Shown: positions 42,558-51,948 of the stretch, piece after piece | Layout of the letters: each line of letters starts with the position of its first letter | Numbering within the stretch: the first letter of the stretch is position 1 | NCBI GenBank assembly: GCA_934438135.1 | Contig: CAKSBP010000009.1 | Span: 22,122 to 86,121 of the forward strand | Direction of reading: 5' to 3' | Origin: an uncultured Clostridium sp. | Lineage (GTDB): Bacteria > Bacillota > Clostridia > Lachnospirales > Lachnospiraceae | Length of the DNA stretch: 64,000 bases | Program-made: the position numbers and the translations under genes | The notes under the pieces: generated by a model | Databases searched by the model: none | What the model saw: the letters and a program-made list of their open reading frames with translations, nothing else | Told to the model about the DNA's origin: nothing

Positions 42558-43979
42558 TTGGATTATGATAAGAGTCATGTAATCAGAAAGCAATTGTTCT
42601 TAATAGATTGGGTTATTGCGACTTTTGCCTATTATACAGCAGCCTGCATCCGATACGGGTTTCAGAATGTGAATCCAGGAGTTTTATATCAGGGTTTTTC
42701 CTATATTGTGATGGTACTTATTCTATTGATCCTGGCATTTTCAACAAAAACGTCAGAGACATTCTTTATTCGTGGATTTAAAGATGAACTTTATGAAGTA
42801 ATAAAGATGGATACAATGCTCATATTTGCAATTGCAGGTATCCTTCTGTATCATAGAAGAGGTGTATTTTATTCCAGACTGTTTCTGATTTACTTTTATT
42901 TTACATATCTTCTATATGATTATATTGTCCGGCAGTATGGTAAACTTATTATAATTATGCGCTATCGGAAAAAGAAATATCGAAAAAATGTTATGATTGT
43001 TGCAACCAAAGACCGTATTCGGACGATATTGGATAATATGAAAAATAATGAAAATGCCAGTGACGTTGATAAAGGAATTACCGGGATTATTTTAGTTGGT
43101 GAGGAAAAGCCTGTTGGTTCGATAAAAGGTATTAAGGTTATGGGGAATGAAAAAAATGCAATGGAAGTAATAGCACAGCAGATTGTAGATGAAGTGTTTA
43201 TCAGTGTGCCGGGAGAATATCAGGAACTGGTGAAAAAAATGCTTGTAGACATTAAGAGCATGGGAATTTCTGTAAATATCAATGTGCTGGATTATGCTCT
43301 TTTTATGAGAAAAAAACAGATTACAAGTTTTGGGGGACTTCCAGTGATTCATTTTTCGAGCCTTATTTATGAGAGACATAGCAGAGTTGTAAAGCGTTTC
43401 ATTGATATTATAGGGTCTCTGTTCGGTCTTATTGTGACATTTCTGGTTGGGATTGTTCTGGTTCCGATGATTAAGATAGAATCGAAAGGTCCTGCAATTT
43501 TTTCTCAGATTAGAATCGGACGGAATGGACGAAAATTCCGAATGTATAAATTCCGTTCCATGTATCAGGATGCGGAGAAGAGAAAACAGGAATTAATGGA
43601 ACAGAATGAAATGTCAGGATTCATGTTTAAAGTAACAGATGATCCAAGAATTACAAAAGTAGGAAAATTTATTCGAAAGACAAGTCTGGATGAACTGCCA
43701 CAGTTTTATAATGTGCTGATTGGTGATATGAGTCTGGTAGGAACCAGACCGCCAACAGTAGATGAATTCACGCAGTATGAACTGCATCATAGAAAAAGAA
43801 TGGCAATTAAGCCAGGACTCACCGGCATGTGGCAGGTAAGCGGCCGTAGTGATATTACAGATTTTGAAGAAGTAGTAGAACTGGATACCCAATATATTGA
43901 TAACTGGTCATTAAAACTGGATATAAAAATACTGCTGAAAACATTTGTTATTATCTTTGGAAAGAATGGGGCAAAATAG
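42558..43979 (+). CDS. Polyprenyl-phosphate sugar-1-phosphate transferase (priming enzyme, WbaP/CpsE type)
   Basis: This enzyme starts repeat-unit assembly by moving a sugar-1-phosphate from a UDP-sugar to undecaprenyl phosphate. It has about 473 residues with four N-terminal membrane helices, a soluble central domain (VMIVATKDRIRTILDNM on), a fifth hydrophobic segment near 285-310, and the catalytic C-terminus: KRFIDIIGS, IGRNGRKFRMYKFRSM, TSLDELPQF, VGTRPP and GLTGMWQVSGRS. The starting sugar cannot be read out. Two starts are possible: GTG 42549 and TTG 42558; the AGGAG at 42545-42549 favours the latter. Confidence 0.93.
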   Translation: MDYDKSHVIRKQLFLIDWVIATFAYYTAACIRYGFQNVNPGVLYQGFSYIVMVLILLILAFSTKTSETFFIRGFKDELYEVIKMDTMLIFAIAGILLYHRRGVFYSRLFLIYFYFTYLLYDYIVRQYGKLIIIMRYRKKKYRKNVMIVATKDRIRTILDNMKNNENASDVDKGITGIILVGEEKPVGSIKGIKVMGNEKNAMEVIAQQIVDEVFISVPGEYQELVKKMLVDIKSMGISVNINVLDYALFMRKKQITSFGGLPVIHFSSLIYERHSRVVKRFIDIIGSLFGLIVTFLVGIVLVPMIKIESKGPAIFSQIRIGRNGRKFRMYKFRSMYQDAEKRKQELMEQNEMSGFMFKVTDDPRITKVGKFIRKTSLDELPQFYNVLIGDMSLVGTRPPTVDEFTQYELHHRKRMAIKPGLTGMWQVSGRSDITDFEEVVELDTQYIDNWSLKLDIKILLKTFVIIFGKNGAK

Positions 43980-44024
43980 CATGAAAAGGGTACAGGTGCA
44001 GCGTATGGAAAGGGTGGAGAGGTA

Positions 44025-45224
44025 ATGGAGAGAGTTCGTAAGAACGATGAAATGAAAATTGCGATGATCGGCCATAAGCGGATTCCATCCAGAGAAGGTG
44101 GAATTGAGATTGTCGTAGAAAATCTCTGCGTAAGACTGGTGAAGCTGGGAAATCAGGTTACAGCGTATAATCGAAAAGGTCATCATGTCAGTGGAAAAGG
44201 ATTTGATGATTTTGTTAAAAAGGAAAAGAGTTATTGTGGAGTAAGAATAGTAACAGTTCCTACTATTAATAAAAAGGGTCTGGCAGCATTGGTTTATAGT
44301 ATTCTGGCATCATTTCGTGCTTTATTTGGAAATTATGATGTGATTCATTTTCATGCAGAAGGGCCATGCATTATGCTTTGGCTGCCGCATTTGTTTGGAA
44401 TTCGTACAATTGCTACAATCCATGGGCTTGACTGGCAGCGTTCCAAGTGGGGGGGAATAGCATCTTGGTGTATTAAGACAGGGGAAAAGGTTGCTGCAAA
44501 ATATGCAGATGAAATCATTGTATTAAGTAAAAACAATCAGAAATATTTTGTGGAACAATATGGAAGAAAAACCAATTTTATACCAAATGGAATTGAAAAG
44601 CCAGAGAATAGGGCCTGCAATTTGATTCGGGAAAAATGGGGACTTGAACAGGATGAGTATATTTTATTTCTTGGACGTATTGTTCCGGAAAAAGGCCTCC
44701 AATATTTAATTGAAGCCTATATGCAGGTAAAGACAGATAAAAAACTGGTTATAGCCGGTGGAAATTCAGATACACAGTCTTTTATGAATGAGATGATAGA
44801 AAAAGCATCATCGGATAAACGAATTTTATTTACCAATTTTGTAGAAGGAGAAACGCTGGATGAACTTTACAGCAATGCATATCTATATGTACTGCCTTCC
44901 GACTTGGAAGGAATGCCATTAAGTCTTTTAGAAGCTATGAGTTATGGAAACTGCTGTCTGGTATCTGATATTCCTGAGTGTACGGAAGTTGTGGAAGACA
45001 AGGCACCTCTTTTCCAGAAAAGCAATGTGACAGATTTAAAGACACGTCTGGAAGAACTGATTGCAGATGAAAAGCTGGTGCAGTCTTATAAAGAGCATTC
45101 TTCTGAATTTATCTGTCAGAAATATAACTGGAATGATATTACGAAAAAAACACTAGAGTTATATCGTGGAAATATTCTGAAAGATGGACAGTCAGAAATA
45201 GAATTAAATGAGGTGAAAAGATGA
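44025..45224 (+). CDS. GT4 glycosyltransferase with DUF1972-like N-terminus
   Basis: A 399-residue GT-B glycosyltransferase. The N-terminal phrase IGHKRIPSREGGIEIVVENL is typical of the DUF1972/rhamnosyltransferase-like group, and the C-terminal half has the GT4 motifs FLGRIVPEKGLQYLIEAY and the EX7E-containing PSDLEGMPLSLLEAMSYG. It probably adds the second sugar of the repeat unit, judging by its place directly after the priming enzyme. The next gene starts inside its stop (ATGA overlap at 45221). Confidence 0.88.
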   Translation: MERVRKNDEMKIAMIGHKRIPSREGGIEIVVENLCVRLVKLGNQVTAYNRKGHHVSGKGFDDFVKKEKSYCGVRIVTVPTINKKGLAALVYSILASFRALFGNYDVIHFHAEGPCIMLWLPHLFGIRTIATIHGLDWQRSKWGGIASWCIKTGEKVAAKYADEIIVLSKNNQKYFVEQYGRKTNFIPNGIEKPENRACNLIREKWGLEQDEYILFLGRIVPEKGLQYLIEAYMQVKTDKKLVIAGGNSDTQSFMNEMIEKASSDKRILFTNFVEGETLDELYSNAYLYVLPSDLEGMPLSLLEAMSYGNCCLVSDIPECTEVVEDKAPLFQKSNVTDLKTRLEELIADEKLVQSYKEHSSEFICQKYNWNDITKKTLELYRGNILKDGQSEIELNEVKR

Positions 45225-46336
45225 TTCGAATTTTACATTCTGTAAGCAATATGGATCGGGCAGGAATTGAAACGATGCTTATGAATTATTACCGTAATAT
45301 AGATAAGAACAGAATGCAGTTTGATTTCTTATGCAATAAGACGAAACCAGGTGCGTATGACAATGAAATTATTAGTATGGGTGGGAAAATATATCATACA
45401 CCAGGGCTCAATCCGGCAAAGTATCCGCAATATTTATCTTATATGCAAGCACTGTTTCAAAAGCATCCAGAATATCGTATTATTCATGCACACAATGGAG
45501 CTTTTGGCGTTTATGCACTGCATGCAGCAAAAAAGGATGGTATTCCGGTCCGTATTTTTCATGGACATGATGCAAAGCTTGCGTTTGACATCAAATGGCC
45601 GCTTCGAATTTTCTGTCGCTCCAGACTGCCGTATAATTGCAATTATCATTGTGCCTGCGGCATTGATGCAGCACGATGCTACTATGGTGATGCTGTGATA
45701 GACAGGGGAGATTATAAACTGATTCACAATGCCATTGATGTGAATCGTTTTCGCTACAATGAAGAGATACGAAACAGTTTAAGAAGTATGTATCATCTGG
45801 AGAAAAAAACAGTGATCGGACATATCGCTAGATTTACAAAACAGAAAAATCATACATTCCTAATTGATATTTTTCAGAAAATCCATGAACAGGATACGAA
45901 TACCGTTTTAGTTCTGCTGGGAGAGGGAGAACTAATGGAAAAAATGAAAAAGAAAATAAAGAACTGTGGAATAGAAGACTCTGTAATGATTATGGGAAAT
46001 GTAGCAAATGCCAATGAGTGGTATCAGGCATTTGATGCATTTGTTCTCCCATCTTTATGGGAAGGACTTCCTGTTGTAGGAATTGAATCGCAGATGGCAT
46101 CTCTTCCATGTATTTTTTCAGATACAGTTACTGCAGAAACGAAGATATCTGATAAAGTTACTTTTTTATCTTTAAAACAAAAGCCGGAAGTCTGGGCATC
46201 GACTATCTTAAGTAAAATTAAAGAAAATAAACGTACCGATATGGAAAAAGTCATTACAAAGGCTGGCTATAATATAGCAGTAGAGGCTGCAAAACTACAG
46301 TCCTTCTATGAAAGATTAACAGAGGAGCACAAATAG
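45221..46336 (+). CDS. GT4-family glycosyltransferase (EpsF-like)
   Basis: A 371-residue GT-B enzyme. The N-terminal ILHSVSNMDRAGIETMLMNYYR is the pattern of EpsF-type exopolysaccharide glycosyltransferases. The C-terminal domain has IGHIARFTKQKNHTFLIDIF and PSLWEGLPVVGIESQMA with the EX7E glutamates. Donor and acceptor are unknown. It overlaps the preceding gene by four bases, showing translational coupling. Confidence 0.88.
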   Translation: MIRILHSVSNMDRAGIETMLMNYYRNIDKNRMQFDFLCNKTKPGAYDNEIISMGGKIYHTPGLNPAKYPQYLSYMQALFQKHPEYRIIHAHNGAFGVYALHAAKKDGIPVRIFHGHDAKLAFDIKWPLRIFCRSRLPYNCNYHCACGIDAARCYYGDAVIDRGDYKLIHNAIDVNRFRYNEEIRNSLRSMYHLEKKTVIGHIARFTKQKNHTFLIDIFQKIHEQDTNTVLVLLGEGELMEKMKKKIKNCGIEDSVMIMGNVANANEWYQAFDAFVLPSLWEGLPVVGIESQMASLPCIFSDTVTAETKISDKVTFLSLKQKPEVWASTILSKIKENKRTDMEKVITKAGYNIAVEAAKLQSFYERLTEEHK

Positions 46337-46337
46337 T

Positions 46338-47414
46338 ATGAAAATAGGTATAATAACACATCATTATGTGAAAAATTATGGGGCATTTTTACAGGCACGA
46401 GCATTGATGGGAGCAATTGAAGAAAATTTTCCATCTGCAGAGGTAAGCCTGGTAAATTACATAAATCCAAACCACTGGTTTCGGAATATCCTGCATATTG
46501 TTCATTTTAAAATCGGGAGAGATAATCTAAAATCCTACCGACAGAAAGTGGGACAGCTGCTCGTTTTTAGTAAATATGAACATTCTCTTCCACGCTCAAA
46601 ACGTGTACATAATCCAGAAGAAATTGAAAAACTTGGTTATGACGTTCTTATTATTGGAAGTGATGAAGTGTGGAACTTTACTGCTTTAGGATATCATCCA
46701 CTGAAATTTGGATACGGTTTTTCGAAAAATACGAGTATATCTACCTATGCAGCATGTGCTGGTGCAGTTACCGATGATACACCGATTCCAGACGAAGCAG
46801 CCAAAGGACTTGAAAATCTGAATATGATTTCTGTTAGAGATATCTGGAGTCAGAAATTTGTTGCACGTGCGTCTGGGAGAGAAGCAGAGTTGGTTTTGGA
46901 TCCGACTTTTTTATATAATTTTGATAGGGATATTGATGAGCGGAATATTCAGCCGAAACCATACCGCTATATTCTGATTTATGAATGTCAGCTGACTGAA
47001 AAGCAGATTGTAATGCTGAAAAAATATGCAGCAGAACACGATTTAAAAGTAATCGGTGGTGGTAATTATCAGACCTATTATGATGATATTACGATTTCCC
47101 TTACACCATATGAGTGGGTAAATCTGTTTCGAAATGCAGAAGCAGTTATAACAGGAACATTTCATGGAACCGTATTTTCTATTAAGTATAAAAAGAAATT
47201 TGTTTCTTATCCTACTATGAAAAACAGAATTCTGAAAATTCATTCTCTATTATGCGATTTTCGTCTGGAAGACCGTCTGCTGACACCTGAACATGAAGAT
47301 GAACTGTTATCTGTTATGTTATCAGAGGTTCCATATGAACAGGCATATCGGAGAATTGAAGCGAAAAAAGAATTCTCCCTTAATTTTCTGAAACAGGCAT
47401 TGAAAGGCTGCTAA
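46338..47414 (+). CDS. Polysaccharide pyruvyl transferase family protein
   Basis: A 358-residue protein of the CsaB/WcaK-type pyruvyltransferase family, which adds ketal pyruvate from PEP to sugars. The pattern GIITHHYVKNYGAFLQARAL at the N-terminus, LIIGSDEVWNF, LVLDPTFL and GTFHGTVFSI near the end identify it. It would give the polymer a negative charge. Its stop is 23 bases before the Fe-S protein gene, a pairing repeatedly seen in Firmicutes and Bacteroidota polysaccharide loci. Confidence 0.88.
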   Translation: MKIGIITHHYVKNYGAFLQARALMGAIEENFPSAEVSLVNYINPNHWFRNILHIVHFKIGRDNLKSYRQKVGQLLVFSKYEHSLPRSKRVHNPEEIEKLGYDVLIIGSDEVWNFTALGYHPLKFGYGFSKNTSISTYAACAGAVTDDTPIPDEAAKGLENLNMISVRDIWSQKFVARASGREAELVLDPTFLYNFDRDIDERNIQPKPYRYILIYECQLTEKQIVMLKKYAAEHDLKVIGGGNYQTYYDDITISLTPYEWVNLFRNAEAVITGTFHGTVFSIKYKKKFVSYPTMKNRILKIHSLLCDFRLEDRLLTPEHEDELLSVMLSEVPYEQAYRRIEAKKEFSLNFLKQALKGC

Positions 47415-47437
47415 ACAGAAGAAGGGAGGAAATGGCT

Positions 47438-48679
47438 ATGCTCGAAAATGAAAAGGACGATATCGTTTTATTTCATGAAAAGAAGGAGTGCTCTGGATGT
47501 GGAGCATGTCAGAATGCATGTCCGAAACAGGCAGTTATTATGCAAACAGATGAATATGGTTTTTTATATCCGCACATAAATCCGCTTAAATGTGTAAAAT
47601 GTGGACTGTGTAAAACAGTCTGTGGTTATCAGAAACAGTCGGATGGAAGAGAGCCGCAGCATGTATTTGCAGGAGCTTCTAAGGATGATAAGATACTGAT
47701 GAAAACAGCATCGGGAGGAATATTTAGTGTTCTGGCATCTCAGATTCTTAGCCAGAATGGGATCGTCTATGGTGCTGCAATGGAAAAGAAGGATGGAAAA
47801 CTTGTTGTGCATCATATTGGTATATCCTCGTCTGCTGATTTATGGAAGCTGCAGGGGTCAAAATACGTGCAGAGTGAGACGGGGATGATTTATAAAGAAG
47901 TAAAAGAAGCATTACTTCAGCAGAAAAAAGTAGTATTCTCCGGGACGCCTTGTCAGATTGCTGGATTGAATGGATTCTTAGGAAAGAAGTATGAAAATCT
48001 ATTGACCATTGATATTATCTGTCACGGTGTTCCTGGAGTAAAAATGTTTCAGGATTATATAGAATCTCTGGAACAGCGGATAAAAGGCAGTATTTATGAG
48101 TATCGGTTCCGGGAGAAGGAAAAAGGACAGGATATGAGCGGCAGGTTTTTTTATTCCAATCAGAGAAATGCAAAGCGAACCAGAGCAATAGATGGACATA
48201 GAGAATCTTATTATAAATTATTTCTGGAAGGCATGACTTATCGAGAGAACTGTTATTCCTGTCCCTTTGCGTCTTCTAAGCGGGTATCCGATATTACTAT
48301 TGGAGATTACTGGGGAATTCAGGAGCAGCACAAAGAAGAATTACAGTCAAGTACGTTATCGGATGAAAAAGGTATTTCCTGTATTCTTATTCATACAGAA
48401 AAGGGAAACCAGGCTTTTCAGAAAGCAGCTGCGAAGTGTGAGTTTTTCCGTTCTGACTTTAGCAAGGCTTCGAAGTATAATGCACAGCTTCGTACTCCAA
48501 GCAAGCTTCCAGAAGAGCGTCAGATGATTATGGAAATTTACAAAAATGAAGGGTATCAGAAAGTAGAGCAGTACTTTAAAAAGAAACAAGGTATGAAGCG
48601 GTTCTACTATCTAGGACGTTATATTGCACCAAAAGGATTGAAACGTATGATAAAGCAGCTTTTGGCTGTTGGTAGGTGA
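47438..48679 (+). CDS. 4Fe-4S / coenzyme F420 hydrogenase beta-subunit-like protein
   Basis: A 413-residue cytosolic protein with two N-terminal 4Fe-4S clusters (CSGCGACQNACP and CVKCGLCKTVC) and an F420 hydrogenase/dehydrogenase beta-subunit-like domain (TASGGIFSVLASQIL, GTPCQIAGLNGFL, SDITIGDYWGI). Homologues occur in many polysaccharide loci next to pyruvyltransferases, where the redox reaction is not known. The frame opens at an ATG 6 bases upstream (47432); GGGAGG spacing supports 47438. A role in modifying a sugar is inference from position. Confidence 0.85.
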   Translation: MLENEKDDIVLFHEKKECSGCGACQNACPKQAVIMQTDEYGFLYPHINPLKCVKCGLCKTVCGYQKQSDGREPQHVFAGASKDDKILMKTASGGIFSVLASQILSQNGIVYGAAMEKKDGKLVVHHIGISSSADLWKLQGSKYVQSETGMIYKEVKEALLQQKKVVFSGTPCQIAGLNGFLGKKYENLLTIDIICHGVPGVKMFQDYIESLEQRIKGSIYEYRFREKEKGQDMSGRFFYSNQRNAKRTRAIDGHRESYYKLFLEGMTYRENCYSCPFASSKRVSDITIGDYWGIQEQHKEELQSSTLSDEKGISCILIHTEKGNQAFQKAAAKCEFFRSDFSKASKYNAQLRTPSKLPEERQMIMEIYKNEGYQKVEQYFKKKQGMKRFYYLGRYIAPKGLKRMIKQLLAVGR

Positions 48680-48697
48680 CATATTAGAGGAGGTATT

Positions 48698-49864
48698 ATG
48701 AAAAAAGTACTAATTGTAATGACAACTCTTTATAATGGCGGTGCAGAGCGAAGTCTGGTGAATTTCCTAAATGAACTGCCACCAGATAAATATGAGATTG
48801 ATTTACTGCTGTTTAAGCGGGAAGGAATGTTTTTAGCACAAGTGCCGGAATTTGTAAATATATTGGAAACGCCAGGAAACTTGTACAGGCTGTTTGCAGA
48901 ACTTCGGAATGCTGGGAGAATGTTTCTGGTAAAGGCAGTTGGAAATGTCCTTTCTTCTATATTTACAAAGGGTATACGAGAGAAGAGAGGATTCCGATGG
49001 AATCATTTCTATGGAAAACACATTGAAAATCTAGAAAAGGAGTATGATGTGGCAATTGCTTACCTTTCCGGAGAGGTTTTATATTATGTGGATGAAAAAG
49101 TGAAAGCGAAGAAGAAACTGGTATGGATACATAATGATTACAGCACTGCAAATCATCCGAGAAAATATGAATATCAACATCTTCAGAATATGGATGGAAT
49201 TGTATCTATTTCGGAATTATGTGTAAATATTCTAAAAAAAGAGTTTCCAGAGTTTTCGGATAAAATTTACTATCTTCCCAATATTACATCCTCTGTTGTG
49301 CTGAAAAAAAGAGCTTTGGAGTTTTATCCACCGGAGTATAATCCGAAAGATTTGAATATTGTCTCCATTGGAAGACTGGATGAACAAAAAGGATTTGATA
49401 TGGCTGTTCATGCGGCTGAAATTATGAAGGAAGCTGGACTTAGGTTTAAATGGTATATTCTTGGAAGCGGTGACATGAGGGAACAGTTGATAAAGCAGAT
49501 TCATTCTGAGGAGGTAGAAGACTGTTTTTACCTGCTTGGAATCAAAGAAAATCCATATCCTTATATAAAAAATGCCAGCATTTTTGTTCAGTCATCTAGA
49601 TATGAGGGAAAATCCGTTGTGCTGGATGAGGCAAAAATTCTGGCAGTTCCGATTGTTGTCACCTCTTATCCGACTGTTTATGATCAGATGGAGGATGGAG
49701 TTGAGGGAAAAATTGTACCAATCAGTTCCGATGAGATTGCGAAGGGGATTCTGGAACTGGCAGGAAACAAAGAGGAAATGCAGCAGTTTGTGGATACCTT
49801 AAGAAATCAGGACTATGGAAATCAGGAAGAAATAAAAGGATATGAGAAACTGTTGGATTCCTAA
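48698..49864 (+). CDS. GT4-family glycosyltransferase
   Basis: A 388-residue GT-B enzyme. The N-terminal MTTLYNGGAERSLVNFLN is the glycine-rich acceptor loop seen in many GT4 members; the C-terminal part holds VSIGRLDEQKGFDMAVHAA and QSSRYEGKSVVLDEAKIL. The donor is unknown. A GAGGAGG site lies 5 bases before the start; the neighbours are 18 and 24 bases away, so it is in the middle of the operon. Confidence 0.88.
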   Translation: MKKVLIVMTTLYNGGAERSLVNFLNELPPDKYEIDLLLFKREGMFLAQVPEFVNILETPGNLYRLFAELRNAGRMFLVKAVGNVLSSIFTKGIREKRGFRWNHFYGKHIENLEKEYDVAIAYLSGEVLYYVDEKVKAKKKLVWIHNDYSTANHPRKYEYQHLQNMDGIVSISELCVNILKKEFPEFSDKIYYLPNITSSVVLKKRALEFYPPEYNPKDLNIVSIGRLDEQKGFDMAVHAAEIMKEAGLRFKWYILGSGDMREQLIKQIHSEEVEDCFYLLGIKENPYPYIKNASIFVQSSRYEGKSVVLDEAKILAVPIVVTSYPTVYDQMEDGVEGKIVPISSDEIAKGILELAGNKEEMQQFVDTLRNQDYGNQEEIKGYEKLLDS

Positions 49865-49888
49865 AGCTGTAATAGGAGGAGAAAAGAT

Positions 49889-50887
49889 ATGTTAAGTAAT
49901 AATAGCGTGGTAGTAGACTGGGTGGAAGATGGCAGTTTTCCATTTACAAAATCTATTACTGCGTATTCCAAAGAAGAATGGCAGTCGATTGGAACAAAAA
50001 ACAGTAAATTAGGTAAGCTTTATACGATTCATTTTGCATTCCAATTATTCCTGCATCGGAAAGAATGTAAGAAAATGGTCTGCTGGCAGCAGATGCATGG
50101 AATTATATTCGCTTTTTTCTGTCGTCTGTTTCATGTAAAGAAAACGGTAGACTTGACTGTTATGACTTTTATCTATAAAGAGAAAAGTGGTTTTTTGGGG
50201 AAATTATATAAAAGGTTTATTGGTTTTGCAGCAACAAGCTGTTATATTGACCGGATTATCTGTTATTCCAAAAATGAATGCCAGTATTACGCGGATTATT
50301 TTCAGGCAGATCGGAATAAATTCTACAATACTGTGCTTGGAATGCCAGATGCTTCGGATGGCTATCAGATTGAAGCTAAACTTCCCACTAAAGAAGGGGG
50401 AGGTTATTTATTTGCAGTAGGACGCAGTAACCGGGATTACCCATTTATGGTTCGTGCATTAAAAAATCAGCCTTATAAATCCATTATCGCAGACCGGACC
50501 TATAATGGAGAAGCTGGAAATTGTATTGTTCGAAAAGATGTTCATTATGGAAAAGAACTTTACGATTTGCTTTCCAAGTCGTATTGTGTTATCATCCCTT
50601 TGGATGATATGAATATTTCAGCCGGACAAACCGTATTTCTGCAGGCAATGATGTTTGGAAAGCCAATTATTGTAACAGGAACCAATACAACCGGAGAATA
50701 TGTAGTGGATGGTTATAATGGAATTGTGATTAGGAAAAAAGAAGAAGAATTGGTAGAGGCAGTCGAAAAACTTGTAAAGGATCCAGATTATTATAGGCAG
50801 ATAAGCAGAAATGGGAAAAAGATGTTTTTGGAACATTTTACCACTGAGAGTCTCGGAAGAAGTGTAGCAGAAATCATTTATCAGTAG
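49889..50887 (+). CDS. GT-B glycosyltransferase, divergent
   Basis: A 332-residue protein with a weak N-terminal domain and a recognisable GT1/GT4-like C-terminal domain: FAVGRSNRDYPFMVRAL, then PLDDMNISAGQTVFLQAMMFGKPIIVTGT and VVDGYNGIVI. The EX7E motif is not obvious (Q-containing NISAGQTVFLQAM in its place), so the donor-binding site is atypical. An AGGAGGAG site precedes the start. Activity as a glycosyltransferase is likely but not certain. Confidence 0.8.
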   Translation: MLSNNSVVVDWVEDGSFPFTKSITAYSKEEWQSIGTKNSKLGKLYTIHFAFQLFLHRKECKKMVCWQQMHGIIFAFFCRLFHVKKTVDLTVMTFIYKEKSGFLGKLYKRFIGFAATSCYIDRIICYSKNECQYYADYFQADRNKFYNTVLGMPDASDGYQIEAKLPTKEGGGYLFAVGRSNRDYPFMVRALKNQPYKSIIADRTYNGEAGNCIVRKDVHYGKELYDLLSKSYCVIIPLDDMNISAGQTVFLQAMMFGKPIIVTGTNTTGEYVVDGYNGIVIRKKEEELVEAVEKLVKDPDYYRQISRNGKKMFLEHFTTESLGRSVAEIIYQ

Positions 50888-50913
50888 TTATTTTATAAAC
50901 GAGGAGGGACGTT

Positions 50914-51945
50914 ATGAAACCATTCTTTAGTATTATAATACCAGTGTATAATGTAGAATCCTATTTGGCAAGGTGCATGGAATCAGTACAGAACCAGACT
51001 TTTGCGGATTATGAAATTATTCTGGTAGACGATGGTTCCAAAGACAGTTCCGGAGCGTTATGTGATCAGTATAAAGCCCAGGATGAAAGGATAACGGTAA
51101 TACATAAAGAAAATGGAGGATTGTCCAGTGCCAGAAATGCAGGGATAGAGAATGCTTCCGGAAGGTACATTTGTTTTGTGGATTCCGATGACTGGATTGC
51201 TAAAAACTATTGTGAAGTAATTGCAGGAAAAATAAAAGAAACGAATGCAGATCTTCTAAATTTTCATTACAGTCGTATTTCAAAAGAAGGAACTACCTTG
51301 GCACATTCTATTTTCAAACCGGGATTTTATAAAAAGCAGGAAATACGAGAACAGATTATGCCATGGCTGATTGCTCCAGCAGATTTTGCGAATCCAGGAA
51401 GGCCTGTTTTTTCAGCATGGTCTCATGTGTATAAAATGGAAGTTATTGAAAAAAATCACATGCGGTTTGTATCGGAACGAGAAATTGGAAGTGAAGATTA
51501 TCTTTTTAACATGAATTATTATCTGAATGCAGATTCATTCTGTCTGCTGGAAGATAGTCTGTATTTTTATGATCAGCGGGGAGGCAGTCTTACCCAGAGA
51601 TATCGGAAAAATTTATATGAGCAGAATAAAAAGTTATATTCTTATTATTTGAAGCTGTTTCAGGAAAAGGACCTTTATGAGCGGTATAAAGAGAACTTAA
51701 CTTCCTTGTATCTTCGTACTATATTTTATGTGGCTATCAACAATGAGTGTAAAATATCAAAAAGTCATACGAAAAAACAGGGAATTCAAAAGATAAAGGA
51801 AATTCTTCAGGATACGTATTTGAAAAAGTGTCTCCGGGAATATTCCTGGAATAATACAGGATTGAAAGGAAAAGTGTTCTTGTTTCTGATGCGTTTTCAT
51901 TGTACTCGATTAATTATGCAGATAAGAAAGAAGCGGATGGAATAA
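50914..51945 (+). CDS. GT2-family glycosyltransferase
   Basis: A 343-residue inverting GT-A enzyme. The N-terminal 110 residues are textbook: FSIIIPVYNVESYLARCMES, ILVDDGSKDSSG, ENGGLSSARNAG and FVDSDDWI with the DXD metal site. The C-terminal 200 residues are helical and basic, as in WfgS/CpsI-like transferases. It probably acts on the cytosolic face of the membrane. A GAGGAGGG site precedes the start. Confidence 0.92.
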   Translation: MKPFFSIIIPVYNVESYLARCMESVQNQTFADYEIILVDDGSKDSSGALCDQYKAQDERITVIHKENGGLSSARNAGIENASGRYICFVDSDDWIAKNYCEVIAGKIKETNADLLNFHYSRISKEGTTLAHSIFKPGFYKKQEIREQIMPWLIAPADFANPGRPVFSAWSHVYKMEVIEKNHMRFVSEREIGSEDYLFNMNYYLNADSFCLLEDSLYFYDQRGGSLTQRYRKNLYEQNKKLYSYYLKLFQEKDLYERYKENLTSLYLRTIFYVAINNECKISKSHTKKQGIQKIKEILQDTYLKKCLREYSWNNTGLKGKVFLFLMRFHCTRLIMQIRKKRME

Positions 51946-51948
51946 AAT

